Positions 45,801-59,406 of a stretch of DNA of 64,000 nt are shown here, one piece after another (positions within the stretch are counted from its first letter, which is position 1; the number at the start of each line of letters is the position of its first letter). The stretch is taken from contig CM067568.1 in assembly GCA_034336665.1 (NCBI GenBank), forward strand, positions 42,450,770 through 42,514,769, in the 5' to 3' direction. Under the pieces are notes generated by a model. That model searched no databases. It worked only from the letters and a program-made list of their open reading frames with translations, and was not told the origin of the DNA. Origin of the DNA: Luscinia megarhynchos (Eukaryota > Chordata > Aves > Passeriformes > Turdidae). Position numbers and translations under genes: made by a program.

Positions 45801-48180
45801 TTCATAGCAGCATATATGTGCATCTCAACAGATTTCTACAAAATCCACCATTAGGAAAGGACAGAGACCTTTAGACAGTTTTGGAAATTCAGCATCAGAT
45901 GAATCTCTAAAGCCACAATGAAAATTTCCAGTGGATGGACCTACTACTGTCAAAGAGACATTTCATGGATTTTGTCTCTGTCTCCACAAATTGAAGGGGA
46001 TGCTTATAACTTTATTTTCAGAATTGCAACTCTCTGAAAACTTATGCTGTTTTGTTTTCTTTTGTTTTGTTTTCTTTTTCCCAGTTCTGCCTTGGTTTAA
46101 AATATGACCACAATAAACTCTCACTAGCAACATACTATTTGTTTGAATTGTAAATAGAATGTTGCCCAATGAGCACCTGTAAATTATTTGGCACCAGTTT
46201 TAAACTTTCCTAAAATGTTGTTCTGAAAACAAACTGCATCTTGACAAAAAGTTATGCGCTTATCTTGTTCAGAATTTTGAATTTAAAACATTGGACTGAT
46301 TTTTATAGCAAAACAAATGTTTTATGCCCTTTTCATGCACTCTTGTTTTATTTTTTTCTACTGAGAAGTTTTATTATGTGTATTAGCCTCTGGTCTGCAT
46401 TGGGATATTAAGGAAATAAGTAACCCCATGTTTTGACTTTTTAAGGCACATTGCACATGCAAGGTATGACAACACCTTGAACTTATTATCCATTGATTTT
46501 GAGGAATATGTGTTAAGTACATAGAATGTTTTTTTCCTTCTCCATTTCTCAGCATACATTTCAGGAAACAAGATGAAGAATAGGAAAGGATTTAGTCTAC
46601 AGGAAACTGTAGAATGAAAAGAATTACGGCAATAAGCACATTAAATACAATAACATGGAAGATATTCTCTTTAACCCAGAGCTATACCAAAATGTTATAA
46701 TTGAATTCTAAGGGTCCAAAGACCTATGAGTACATATCCTGTGTACTTTTCATACTGAGACTAATATCACTGAGATTCATGCTTTTCACAATTTTTATCT
46801 TATCACTGAGGAATGAAATGGTGAAGCTGACTGCCTCATTGTCTGCAGTCACCATTGGTTTACATATGCAGCTGTGACAATTATTTAAGATTTTTTTTCT
46901 CTCAGGGATGATGACAAAACATCTATCCACAAACTTATGCATCCTCACAAATGCTGTTTTCTGTGTCATTAAGCACTTTGATGAGTTTAAAATGTTCAGT
47001 ACATTCAGCAACAGGGAAGTGGTAGGGCAGGGTGCAAGGAACTTTGATCATGGGCCTTTTCTTTCCTCCCCACAATTCAGAAAAAGATAGTTTTCCTAAA
47101 CAAGTGACCATGACCATAGAGTCATAGTAAAATTACCCATATTGTTCTGCAATACTAGAGGCTACATTGCATGACAAAATAAAGGTGTTTTCTTTGTGGG
47201 TAATCATTTAGATGTTAATATAATTTTAATTGTCAGCCTTAGTTTCCAGAGAATCTTTAACCGATCAGGAATCTCCATTTTCTTGTCTTTTTACAGATTC
47301 AGACAGCAACTGGGAAGTTCTATTACAGTTCCCTAATTATATCTCCTTGCATCTTTATCCTATTTATTTGCTTAGCCCAGAAACATGTGGGTGATTCATT
47401 TGGAAAAATTTTCTTAATTTAAATCTGAGTATTATCTTAGAGCTTCTATAGGCATTAGACTAATGGCTATGTAGTTATTATTTCCAGATGTCATTCCTTT
47501 CTATCTACACCCAGGTACTGCTCAGCTGTGTTTGAAGTCAAGGAATCTATCTACACACACAAAAGACAAAAAGAAAAAACTCCACATTGAGAAATGTTCC
47601 ATACAGCTGAACTGTAGACTCATAAATTCCTCACTCTAATGTTTACATACTTCTGAATGGCTCCAATTGCTACCAGCCAGGGGCCTGGGTGTTCTGCTTG
47701 CCACAAAGAAATCTGAAACCTGGAAAAATTTCATAAACAATTGTCCTTAACCAAGAACATATGCTCACATGGCCACTATGTAAGGAATTAAATATCCAGG
47801 GAATATAAAGAAGGGGGAAAGGGGAAGAAGAAGAAAGAGAAGAACACTGAATGCTTTGTTATGTGAAGTAGGATTGTCAGTTAAAGATCATTGTTGTTCT
47901 ACTTTAGGAGATTTTGCACCTTCAGTATTTTACCTAATATATACTTTTTTTTTTGTCTCTTGGCAGCTATCTCCTATGAAACATTTATGATAAATAAATG
48001 CACTATTAAATATCCAAATTTACCTTTACTGCTGTTTACTTAGTTGACTCCTCTTCTGCATGCTGAATTTTCAAGCTTACATGTTAATTTGTCACAGAAG
48101 TAGGACACGGAATCTCTGCTCCTTGCTGCATATAAGTTAGAGTCCAGAAACAATGTTTAAACTTATTTTCCTGCCTTTTT
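45801..48180. other. Unique AT-rich DNA, no gene seen
   Basis: Overlapping short frames at 46358-46571 and 46724-47117 have no domain. Decoy splice acceptors with pyrimidine tracts occur near 47295 and 47966 without matching donors. Confidence 0.6.
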
Positions 48181-48355
48181 AAACACTGAAAGTTTCTTTC
48201 CCCACAGTTTAAACTATCACCAGCAATTAGGATTCCACAATTTCCTTTCAGAAACTATTTCACAATCTAATAGACTCCACCATGGGGAAATTCTTCTTTT
48301 ATAATTGAGCCCACATTTGTTTCATATGTATTCTTTAGCTTGAAAAATTAATATA
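48181..48355 (-). mobile_element. Old CR1/L2-like LINE fragment, antisense
   Basis: The order AATTAGGATTCCACAATTTC, then ACTATTTCACAATCTAATAG, then a GGGGAAATTCTTC word, then an ATTGAGCCCACATTTG word follows the complement of the 3' coding end of ancient CR1/L2-type LINEs. It is very diverged, only about 170 bp, and could be misassigned between these related families. Confidence 0.55.
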
Positions 48356-50565
48356 TTTGATTGTTAGTTATGGGAGGTTAATCCCGTGGCTGTGTCATTC
48401 TTTCAGATTGCAAGTTCAGCTCAAAAAGTGGAAAAATGATCATAAAGCATAACATCATTTGGGGTTTTTTGTTGTTTTTTTAGGAAATACGATGCAATAC
48501 TGTGAACTTTCATGGTTTCTTTTGTTATTATCTAAAAGCTCTGTATGTTTCTCTCTTTGAGAAGAAGCCTCCATAGAATATATGCAGCTTTGGCAGCATG
48601 ATTAAGAAATATTGTGGTGATTTGACTCATTTTATCCTTCTATCACTGCTGCACAAGTAATGTCATGTGCATTGAATGTTTTCATACTTTATTAACAGAA
48701 TGTCACTGCAGTTGAGCTTATTTAAATGGGAAATAGAAAAGCTGAACTCTGAATATTGTTTAAGAGCATAGATAGTTTAGCAGTAAGATATCAGACTAGC
48801 TAATATGGCATTCTAAAGACAGACTCAAGACCACTACCCAGTACATCTCCCATTTTACCCCATTTTGTGTTTCAGCTGTACTTTTAAAATTGATGATGCA
48901 AAAATTCTTAAACAGCTTCTATTCAGGGTCTGAAGTATAACTATAAAAATCAACCATAAGAATCATTCTTGCCTAAGAGGTACATACATCTACACAGACA
49001 CACATTTTCAAAAGTGAATTCTAAGAACCGACATAATGAAACCAGTTTGAGGTGTTCTGTTCAGAAAGAGTAAAATTCATAGGGAAAACAAAAGCAGAAA
49101 AAGTGTGTAGCCATATTTTCTTCCTGTTGCTTTTGTAGGATGTGATCAGTCTTGCTTACATCCCAGGTTCTTCTATCAATTTTCCACTTGGACTCTCCTA
49201 CTGCCTTAATCAACAAAACCATACTCTTCTCTGAGCTGAGGCTTGCTCTGCCCTGCTATGATTGTACTACAAGTTTCAGATATACCTTGTTGGACCTCTA
49301 ACACTTGATGGATCTTAATGAACGAGTCTTGGCAAATACTTTGTGAAAGCTATTTCAAGAAGAGCTAAGAAAAAAAAGTGCATGGATTCAAGAAGAGTAG
49401 GGTGACAGAGCACTTACAGAAATAAGAGGAATTGTAGTCTCATCTTCTTCAAGGTATTTTCTTCAAAGAAAGATCTGAAAAGGAAATTTGCTAAAAATAC
49501 TACTGACAGACAGCATGCAAAGAAACCTACTCGATCAAGTTAAGCTGTAGCAAAATGCTGCATGCAGTCTTCTGAACTCCAAGTGCAACAAAATTGTGAC
49601 TTTTCATTCCTCCATGGTTTCTTAATTTGAATACTACCACATACTGATACTGCCATATGCCACTCTTGGAAACACTGCACTGAGGTACATTGCATTAGTA
49701 CAGGCTCATCTGTACTAAGTAATGTCAGTACTTACACTGCAAACCCTTGGTGGCATTTTGGTCCATCCACACCTCTGGTGATCTGCATTCCATTACTGCT
49801 AGAATAGAAGAATAGAGGAATATAGTACGAAATGAAAATGAAGAAGAGCTTTGACTCCTTGAAATAAACGTGGGGAACAGATGGAATTAGCTAAACACAA
49901 ACATGGATCAAATCAGAAATATAATTCTCTGCAGTATTACCAAAGTCAACTTGTCCTCTTTCCCATGTTGGAATAGTGACTTAATAGAGAACAGGCTTTA
50001 TGATATATTTCATATGACATTATGTATCACATGCAAAGGAAAACAAAAAAAAAATCCTCCCGCATTATCCAGAACTGTTCTATGAATTTCAGATAGATTA
50101 AAAAAAAATTTAAACCCCATGAATATATTGTGATGACATTAAGGAGAAAAAGCCATCTTTTACCACTTATTAACTAACATTATAAATGTCATCCCTAAAT
50201 TCCAACACAGGCAATTTATACTGGGAAATTTCTCTATATATGAAAGCTAAAGAAGAAAGTGTTGTAAAACATTGTAAATACTCCTTCTCCACTTTGTGAA
50301 AAGGCATAATCTTACAGTACATGCCTGAATCCTCCAGTCTATATGGCATGTACATTGTTTGTCTCTGACAGGTCTTTTAATATCTCTGCAATTCAGCATT
50401 CTACAACATACATGAAAGATAATTCTATTCATTCTAATTGTAAGGAAAATATTCACTGAACAGAGACTATATAAGATCCTACAGTTTATCTGAATTTTCC
50501 ATGTGCTGCTGTGGTACTGAATAATTTAACTGATTTTTTTTTTTGCCTGTTTAAGTTTCAATATG

Positions 50566-50568
<3 letters not shown>
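48356..50568. other. Unique AT-rich DNA, no gene seen
   Basis: No repeat or exon recognised. Around 48645-48730 the sequence is free of simple repeats and rich in TAAT and ATTTAAAT words, but it is too weak to call an element. Confidence 0.6.

Positions 50569-50611
<43 letters not shown>
50569..50611. repeat. (TA)19 microsatellite with short CA tail
   Basis: Nineteen uninterrupted TA units, 50569-50606, followed by CACACA. Perfect TA runs of this length are self-complementary, can extrude as cruciforms and are usually highly variable. Confidence 0.97.
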
Positions 50612-50612
<1 letters not shown>

Positions 50613-52028
50613 GACATACAGTTTGTTTAATGTGATCACTCAAGTATATGTTGAAAGGAAATGAAAACTAGGCCTATAGTGTAATTGCAGATGACTTTAT
50701 CATGTTTTAATATATCTAGCATCAACATTTATGCTGTTGAACATATTTAAGGAAAGGAAAACTTCAAAATGCTCAGAAATTTCATAATTATGCTCTTTGA
50801 TCAAGCCTTGAAGGAGCAAGTATAAACTGATTGATGCCACTTTAAAGGCTGACTGAACAGTCAACAACTAATATTATGCATATTTCTTGACAGCATAAAA
50901 AAGAATAAAGGTTCCGATTTTTATCTGAAAAAAATACTACAGACTACAGATTATTTTGTGTGCCTGTTTTTTGTTTGCTTTTTTTAAATCTCATTTTGTA
51001 AAGTGACAAATAAGAAATACAATGATTTTAGGAACAGTCTATGGTGGGGCAAGATAAAGGGGCATGTTCCTACTCTTTCTGCAATTGTCAGCAATTTTCT
51101 TTGTTTATGCAAAGCAGCTTGGTGTAATTTGCTTGAAATCCTGCTAACAGTTAAAATAACTCAAATGTTCCCACTTCTGGCTGCCAAATAAAATCACTGA
51201 TGTCTTGCAGTTGTCACATATGAACTTGTCAAGCTTTTGTCTTTCTTTCTATGGGGCCAGGAGTTGGTGTCCCAAGGGAAGGAGTACTCATTTCTATGCC
51301 TTAAATACACAGCTTTGCTGAGGTTTGCACTTTTGCAGTCCAGGTAACCCCGAGAGTTTGTGTTCAAGACAGTCTGAATTCCCACTGCTAACAATCATGC
51401 ATTTAGTCATATAGACAGTGTAACTTCCTAAAAAGAATGCTCTAACTAATTAAACTTTGAAATTACAGTTTTGTTTACACTGATCTGATTTTTCCTTCTC
51501 TAATCTGCTTTCCTAGTTTTTCTTACTTGTTTCGAATTAGGGTTTTATTTGTCTAAATAAGTAGTAGTATTATCTTTAGATTTAATCAGTCTAGTCCCAT
51601 AGTAACTAGTAGAACAATAAAATTGGAATAAATGATTGCCCTGTAGCTTATCATTATATGCATACGTTCATGATAAAACTATTATTAGAAACTTCAGTGC
51701 CAGACAAGACCATTCTTTTAATCTTATTGTTTTATGGGTGAGAGTCAGATCTAAGTTTTAATGCATGCTGTAGTGAATAACTGTAATTGAAACTGTTGTT
51801 TGTTTTACTATGTAATATAACTTTTATCTATCTTACAGTGGTTTTACATACTTTTGGTTTGCCAAAGACCTGACTCCAAAAATCACTTTCTTTGTGGAAA
51901 CATTTGCGACACTTTCTTATACTTCATGAAATCAAAAGTTCTGCCATCAGTTTTAAAAACGTGTATTCTTGAGTTGTTTAGTTTGAAATAAAATCCCAGT
52001 GCAGACTAAAGAGTTTATAGTTTTCTCT
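50612..52028. other. Unique AT-rich DNA
   Basis: Nothing recognised. Short frames at 51003-51191 and 51194-51394 are unsupported. Confidence 0.6.
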
Positions 52029-52070
52029 ACATGTAATCAGTTCAAGAAAACATGCAATCAGGTCAAGAAA
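52029..52070 (+). repeat. 21-bp tandem duplication
   Basis: ACATGTAATCAGTTCAAGAAA is followed directly by a copy with two substitutions (T to C and T to G). It is a simple local duplication that has begun to diverge. Confidence 0.9.
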
Positions 52071-54372
52071 AATTGAAAGCTTCCCTGCAGTCTTTAACTG
52101 AGCATATGAATCTTGTAAGAATCACATTTTTCCTGGTCTTTAGTAAAATTTTATATTGTGTATAACTCATGTTGAGAATACACTTTTTCCTTTCTCACAA
52201 CACAGACAACACAGCTGGATAGATTTAGGTAAAATAAACTTAACAAATTAAGGGGAAGCCCGTGTATGTCCCTTTTCACAGTTTGTGCCATTGTGCAAAT
52301 TATGAACTGCAGTAATTTGATGACACTGCTCACATTTTTTTGCTAGTTGTTAACTAATGTAAAGCAAAGCTAGAGGGCAATTTGTTGTGATCAAAAGAGT
52401 GTAATGAAAATGGAAAGTGGGGAAATGGGATGTTTGAGGTCAGGATTGAGGAGTGTTGACAAAGACCCTGGAAGCTAGAGATGTGGAACAGCAGATCTTG
52501 CCACATCACCTAATGACTTATCTCAATGTTGGGTTTGTGTGCAATCCCAGGCAGAAAGAAACATGCCCAGACGTCATGACAGTTTTTCAGTCACATTTCA
52601 AGAGTTCTCTTAAGGATTGTCAGTGTTTGAGCCTTATTTTGGCTGTTTTCTTCTGCTTTATTGAAAAAGGGCCATAATATTTTTCTTTACTTTTTTAAAT
52701 CAAGAGGCTCTTTTATGACAGAACCTGGTGTCATTAACTCACGTTTTACCAATGGTTTGAAGTAGATTGGCTCTTTTTTTGATGATGATCCATCCATTTT
52801 ACAAAGATCATATACCAAATTATTCCAAGTAAATTTTCAGATTCACTGGAATTGTTTCCATCTTAATTATTTTCTTTTAAATTTAAGTAAATTTACTGTA
52901 CTAGCAACAGGTACTGTAAAGCAACATGTAAGACTTTGAGCTTAATAGGGGTTTGTTAAACTTTTAAAGCTATTTTTCAAAGGTGAGTTTTTTCAAACTA
53001 AGGAATGAAATCTGACTTCTCAGATCTGCAGTAACACAATGTGCATGAAGATAATTAGATAACTTTTTTATTTTCCAAAACATTCCAGGATTTTAAATTC
53101 TTTCTATTGCACTATTATGCTGTGGGGTTGTAATGGTTTTGGTTTGCCAATTTGAGATTTCCTGGCCAAAGCACCAATTATTATGTTTTCTTCCATTATT
53201 TTTCATTATTATTTGGCAATATTTTTTTCTTTCTCCATAGGATTTGTATCAATTTATTTTCTCTATGGCAAAGTCAGTTTGGCATACACTAGTGTACACT
53301 GAGGCATTTTTTTAATCTAGTCAAATAATAGAATTTTATGGCTTTTTATTTAAAGGGAAAATAGAAAAACACCTGTATCCCCCATGATACAGGATAGAAA
53401 ATCTATTAACAAATATTTGATATTTCACTCAATGAAGGTCCATGTGCACACAGAGTGTATGGCTTACTAAATGCTTTAGCATCTCAGAATGTAAGTTTTG
53501 GAACACTGAATTATTCTCTATTAAACAGACAAAACTACAAGAAAAAATTCAAAACCATGTTTCAAGGGTGCTTCAAGTGACTAAGAGAGTGAGAACATGA
53601 CAGTTTTTAGATCACAGTTTCACAGATGTATATTTTTGCCTTTTTAAATGACGTGTAAACTGGACCTCTATTTAGCAAGGTGAGAGATAAGAGGAACTTT
53701 TCAGTTCTTTTGCTTGCCTTTTTCTTCTTCCACACTTTCTCTTGCTGGTAAAAACACTAGCTTATACCTTTATGTTGATAAAACCATTCTAAAAAGAAAA
53801 AAGTTATAAAATATATATCCCTATTTGCTTTCTTTCTGAAGTCCAAGAATGCCTTTGATTGTAACAAAAAGGATTTAATGAAGAATTGAGGGTTAGGGTG
53901 ACATTTTGGTAATTATACTTAAATATGTCACCAGTCACATTACTAAAAAAATTTGCAATTAGCTTATAAGTTCTGTTTGGAAGCTATATTTCTCTATTTT
54001 TCTACCCTAATTATAAAATCTCTAGCAGCTTATATGCAGCTTATACATTCCTATTTTATGATTTAAAATTAACTAATGTCTTGTTTCACATGATGGAGAA
54101 CTTAGTCCAGCTAGACATGAGCAAGAATATGGAACCCACCTCCCTCCCAAAAAAAAAAAACCAAAAACACCTTCTTTGTATTATATTCAAAAGGCAATTA
54201 AAGTTCATGGCTGACATGTCTAGTCCTTTTCTTAGTGTCCCAGTGATAGCTATAGTGAAAGAGAGATGTTTAATAAGGAGGTGTGGAGGACAGTAGGCTT
54301 TAGGAAGAAGTTTAGCTAAGATTTACAGCTGAACCAGAAGTAAAACAATCTCAGGATTGTTTTATATTTCAG
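52071..54372. other. Unique AT-rich DNA, no gene seen
   Basis: Frames at 52151-52333, 52453-52677 and 54081-54296 have no domain. No transposon is recognised. Confidence 0.6.
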
Positions 54373-54441
54373 GAAAAAACCCAAACAAACCCAACCAACC
54401 AACCAAAAATAAACCCACAAAAAACTATAACCAAACAAACC
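54373..54441. repeat. A/C-rich (CCAA, CAAA) simple repeat
   Basis: Mixed ACCC, CCAA and CAAA units over about 70 bp, similar in character to the run at 39731 but not attached to a recognisable element. Confidence 0.8.
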
Positions 54442-54689
54442 TGTGCTAGAAAGTAATATTACATATATTCAGATTTTTTTTATTATTTCTATTTTTTTTT
54501 ACTTTTCAAAGATTTCAAAACATTATTTTTAATAAAAAATTGGACTATTGATGTATCAATAATTATTGCTACTGTGAAAGTATAGAGTTTCAAGTGGGTT
54601 ATAGCCCATACAGTTTATTATGGCTAATGCCTGCTATGATCCAGTGACACTGAGAAACTTAAACCAGGAGCCCTGATGTCCTGACCTCT

Positions 54690-54995
54690 TCTCTCTTCTT
54701 TTCACAGTAATTCCTTCTGACCTGTCCAGAATTAATTACCATCTGTCTAATGCTATCTGCCTAGCTGAAGGTGAGCTAATAGTAGCAACATGGAGGCTGC
54801 AATAATGCCTACCAGCAGATTTCATTGGGTTTTTGCCAAATTGACAGGGTCCCATCTGCTTTGTGAGGACATGTTGCAACAAACTCAGGTGCTCTCTTAA
54901 TGACCTGACATAACTATTTAAAGAGATGTTTATGATTATAATGTATTGCCCTCTTAATTACAGCAGCAGGGATTAGTCTCTCTATGCTTTTATGC
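54690..54995. promoter_or_regulatory. Candidate conserved non-coding element
   Basis: A 300-bp stretch free of simple repeats with many developmental motifs: AATTAATTACC near 54730, a MEF2-like ACTATTTAAAG near 54912, ATTATAATG near 54934, TTAATTA near 54955 and GGATTAG (the complement of TAATCC, OTX/PITX-like) near 54969. Balanced composition and motif density resemble vertebrate enhancers. Conservation has not been tested, so this is an inference. Confidence 0.35.
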
Positions 54996-57900
54996 TGTTT
55001 GATTTTCTTTCTGCAATCTTTTTACTACCTGCTTCACCATATAAATTATATCACATCTGATTCCCTTAAATCAATCCAAATTCAGATATGGTGCTTATAA
55101 GTTTTCATTTCTTGCATGAGTGCACACCAGAATGGCAGTGGTCCTTTTCTCCACCTAATAAATTATGTGAAAAACTTTACTGTCCTAAACTCAGTGGGGA
55201 TGCAATTGAATGCATGGAGATTAGGGGAAATATGCATTTGAAACTATGAACCAGATTGTTTTCTTCAACTTCCTCGTTCTATCTGAGCTGGTGATCCATT
55301 TTCAAATTTGAGTCACTGAAAAAACAACTAAGCTTGTTTAGTATTCTCAGATGACACGTGAAGGAAGAAAATATGAATTGTAGAATTGCAGAGAACAGAA
55401 ATTAAGATGTTTGAGGGAAGCATCAAAACAATCCATATAATCCATGGTGGGATTTTGCACTTTTGGAATGTTATTCTTATGGGTGGTATTCCCTAATTTG
55501 TACACTTATCCCCATATTTTCTGCAGTTATAAAGGGAGGCAGGGTGACTGGACAACTACAATAGGTCCAAATGTGAGCTACAGATCTACCAGCTCCATAA
55601 CATCTTTCCTTCTTTCATGAAATCCATGCAGCTTGAATTTATTGAAGATTCAACATTCCACTGTCAGTTTTGATGAGCTAAAATATGATATGCTTGCATG
55701 TAATTTAGTAAATGCAAAATAGGAGGCAGCATGTTGGAAGAATTTCTCTCACTTTGGTAATGCTTTCTGCTACATTTTTTTTTTTTTTAGCCTCAACATC
55801 AGCATATTCCATCCTTTCAGACAGAGAGAGCTGAGAAAGACATAGCAAAACAGTTGAGAACTAATCATCAACTTAGAAAATACATGTTATAGAAACTTTC
55901 TGGACACTTCCCTTCAATCCCTACTTTGCCATTTCTGTCAATTGGCAGTGCTGGTACCTCTTTGAAACCTCTTCCATACTTACCTGTTTCTAATACAGTT
56001 ATACCACTGGAGTCAGAAATTGCCCCAAAATTGCTATCCATTAGTGGAATTTTTTAATGATAGACACGGAATGACTTTAAACTCACAGTTCTTTCACACT
56101 GCAGAAGTACAAGCATGGCTTCTGATATAGCTGGAACATAGATAAAGGCTATTCCTTACAGCCTGTGGAACCCCACACTCCTGAGATTTCCAGCATCTTT
56201 ATGAATTGCCAGACACACTTACACAGGCCATCCACAGGACACCTCTGAGATAGACATGTTGATGTAATATGGGAAAGAAAAAGATTGCCTCCAGTTAATG
56301 TTTGCTATGGAGTTCCTCTTTCAGTGTAGTATAAACTTTACCTCTAAGTCTAAACAAATGAAATTGAGTCATATTTGGAAAATTTGTAGTTTTGAGAAAG
56401 AGAATTAATATTTTTGTCTCTCTTCTAATAGCATAATAGGCTAATTTAAGGATCATGGATTGGAAAAGAGGTTTTCAGTCAGTCAATCAGTCAAAAAAAA
56501 AAGTTCAAACAATGAAAATGTGTCATATCATGCAACATTTACTTTATATTTCATAATTTTAATCTCTTGAGTCTTCATCTGGCTCTATCAGTGTCTCCTG
56601 TATAATAAATTCAGACCTTAACCTTCATGTATTGAATATACATAAGTGCAGTGTGTTTCAGATTTGTAGTGTCAAAAAGGCCTGTCTCAGCTGTAGTGAT
56701 TCTCCTAAACAGAGTCCTGTTGCATCAGCATTCACATTTCTGCACGGATGTGTGCATTCATGTGAGCTCATGTATCACCAGACTCAGGTGAGCATTAGCT
56801 GCAGGTGTAAAACTGCCACCATGGGTAGACTCTAACGACAGAATGTGTCTATTATGGGTCACTTTTTTCCTCTCCATATTTAAAAATAATTTTTCCTTCT
56901 GCAAGCGTTATTAACCTTCTAAATCTACTTATTGCACATGGATTAGTTTAGTAGGAGAAATTGTCTCATTAGACAGCCATCATCTGCTTTCAAGGAAGCA
57001 TCTCTAACTACAGTCTCCTTGGGGGATGGAAGGGAGAAGCCAAGAATCAAAAGTGTAAAACCATTTATTAGGCCTCAAAGCGTCAACAGACTTTTTTGTG
57101 TGCTTGTGATTAACTTGTCTGTCTGACATTTCAACTGAGTCAAGGTCTAAAGTCCTCTAACCCTTTTTTATATTGCCTCTGTAGTCTTTTCTTAGGTGTC
57201 AATTAAAAAATTGTTCTCATCATAGACAGAGGGAAAGAGAGAAATGAAAGGGATGAAACAAGCATGAGTGTAACTTTCTTATAATCCTATAATCAGAGAG
57301 ACAAATTAGCCTCAAGAGGAGACAAAGTGAGAAAGGACATTTGTACAGTGTAGAAATATAGACACGGTTATTTCATTAGTTTATTAGCTGCAAGGAAATG
57401 GAGTGTGAGACAAAAGTCCAGCTTTGTTGAAAAGAGGAAGTCAGTCATTCATTATTCTAAGTCTTACAGTCTCAAAAAATTTGCAATTTCAAATTCACCT
57501 TTCCCACCCAATTCAGCCTTAGAAACCTTGTTAAAAATGTAACTTTACTGCTGCTTTGCATATAAGGATTTACCCAGCCTCTCAACCTGATACTGTCTCA
57601 GAGAAAGAAGAAATGGTTTCATTTATTTGCCAATACAAAAAATATTTCTCTCTCTATCCCATTCCCTTTAATCAGAATGAGTTTGAGGCTTTCCTCTCAA
57701 CCCCCACAGCAGCAAGATGTAATTTCTTTTCTGATCCCTGATATGATTCATCAGTATGTTACTGGTCTTCACCAGACATCAAACTTGCTGTGAGTCAGGT
57801 GAGCTTGGGGAAGCACTGGCTGAATACAGGATTCCTTATTACAGAGGTGCCAGCCAAATGATCAGCTCAAATTCCCTCAAGCCATTTTATTGTAAATTTT

Positions 57901-59386
57901 ATCTTAGGTGTAATAATTAGGCTCCTCAATTTCAGCTGGAACACCTTTTAGTACTGGATCAAATTATTCCCCAGATGCCACAAAGTTGATCTCTTACCTT
58001 TAGGCTGGCACCCCTTAGGAGGGGTAATCCAGAATAAATTCTAATATCACTTCTGAGAATGACACCATCAAACTATATATATATATTTATTTTTTCTTTT
58101 TTTTGGTTGAGGAGGAAGAAAAGTCATCTATGAAGTGCCCCTCACAGGTGAAGTTTTGCCTAAAAAGTGAAAGAAAGAAATGGTCATTAAAAAACTCAAA
58201 TTTCTGCAACTCATAGGCAAAATATTTGGAAAATGCCTATATGGCAAATTTATGTTATGTTTCTATGACAAAAAAAATGATACATTTTGATTACTGGACA
58301 TTTTTTAAACTTTTGTCTAAACATTGAAATCTATTGATAGGGTTCTTTTGTGTGTAACAATGAAATTTTATTAAGATCTCATTTACTTTACATTTAAGAG
58401 TGTTATATATTTTTTATTCTAAAGTGCTCCTAGACAGGACACTTTGTACTTTTACTGTGTCAAAATGTCAATGTCCTAACATCACACCTTATAGAGATTT
58501 CTCACTGACTTCAAAATTTAACTTATGGTGCTAGAATGGGGTGGGGGGGGAGAGTGTATACTAATGCAGGAATGGATTTCATAGAAAAGTCTTCTTAACC
58601 AGTCTTTCTAAAATCTATGGTCACTCAAAATTATCAATTGCCATTATGCATGATTTCAATAAGAAGCTTGCAACAACTTTATAAATTTCCTTGACTTAGA
58701 TGTTTTCATGAAATATGTGTATTAATTAATATATTAAATTGTTATGGAAAACAATTTTCAAAGTAGGAAATGCTTCATGTTGAGACATAATATTGAATTA
58801 CAAAGATGGAAAAGACAAGATTCATTATGATTTTTATTTATCAATCAATCAATCAACTAGAGCAGGTGAGACTTTGTTAAATTATGGTCCTCATGCTAAG
58901 CCATGGCATAGCTACGAGCTGGAGACATTTTGGCAGTTTGAGACATGCCCTCCCTTTTTTTATAAATTAACAGGTACAAGATCTTTAGTCTTATTAGAAT
59001 TTAGTGCTGATACCACATGGATCAAGAAAACTGCTTTTAAGCATTGAAAGGCAACCAAAGAGCTTTAGCATTCAGGAAGAGATTGGGGTACACGCTCAAA
59101 CCTCACCAGTCTTAATGTGTGCATCCTCATGGACTTGCTTATCAGTGGTGAGGAAGATTGACCACACATGAAGAAATTTGATATCCTGCACAGGATTAGG
59201 AGCTATGAAAGAATGACTTTTACAGCAGCACTTGATAAATCCCTTCCACAGTGGACTTTTTTGTTTTTTCAGACAAACCTTTCCTTTGATCAATTCTAGC
59301 AGACTTCTCTCAGCTGCATGATCTATTTTGCATATAGCAAATAATGAAACATGCTTATTCGGTAAGGTGTTGCCTTCTGTAGAAAA
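54996..59386. other. Unique AT-rich DNA, no gene seen
   Basis: It includes T14 at 55775-55788, GTCA-rich short repeats near 56480, an AT run near 58075-58087, a G8-class run near 58542 and an ATCA run near 58840. 56930-57130 and 57370-57400 have an element-like texture but no specific motif cluster. Frames at 56632-56835, 57556-57741 and 58793-59047 lack domains. Confidence 0.55.
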
Positions 59387-59406
59387 TTATGTCACATGTG
59401 ACATAA
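59387..59406. promoter_or_regulatory. Perfect 20-bp palindrome with M-box core
   Basis: TTATGTCACATGTGACATAA is fully self-complementary. Its centre, GTCACATGTGAC at 59391-59402, contains TCACATGTGA, the M-box/E-box form preferred by MITF and the related TFE factors and tolerated by USF. A 20-bp perfect palindrome is unlikely at a given site by chance but not rare across a genome. Binding in vivo is not implied. Confidence 0.45.

Noticed and set aside
47280..47340. Possible exon after the acceptor near 47295
   Set aside because: A pyrimidine tract and AG are present but no open frame of note and no good donor follow.
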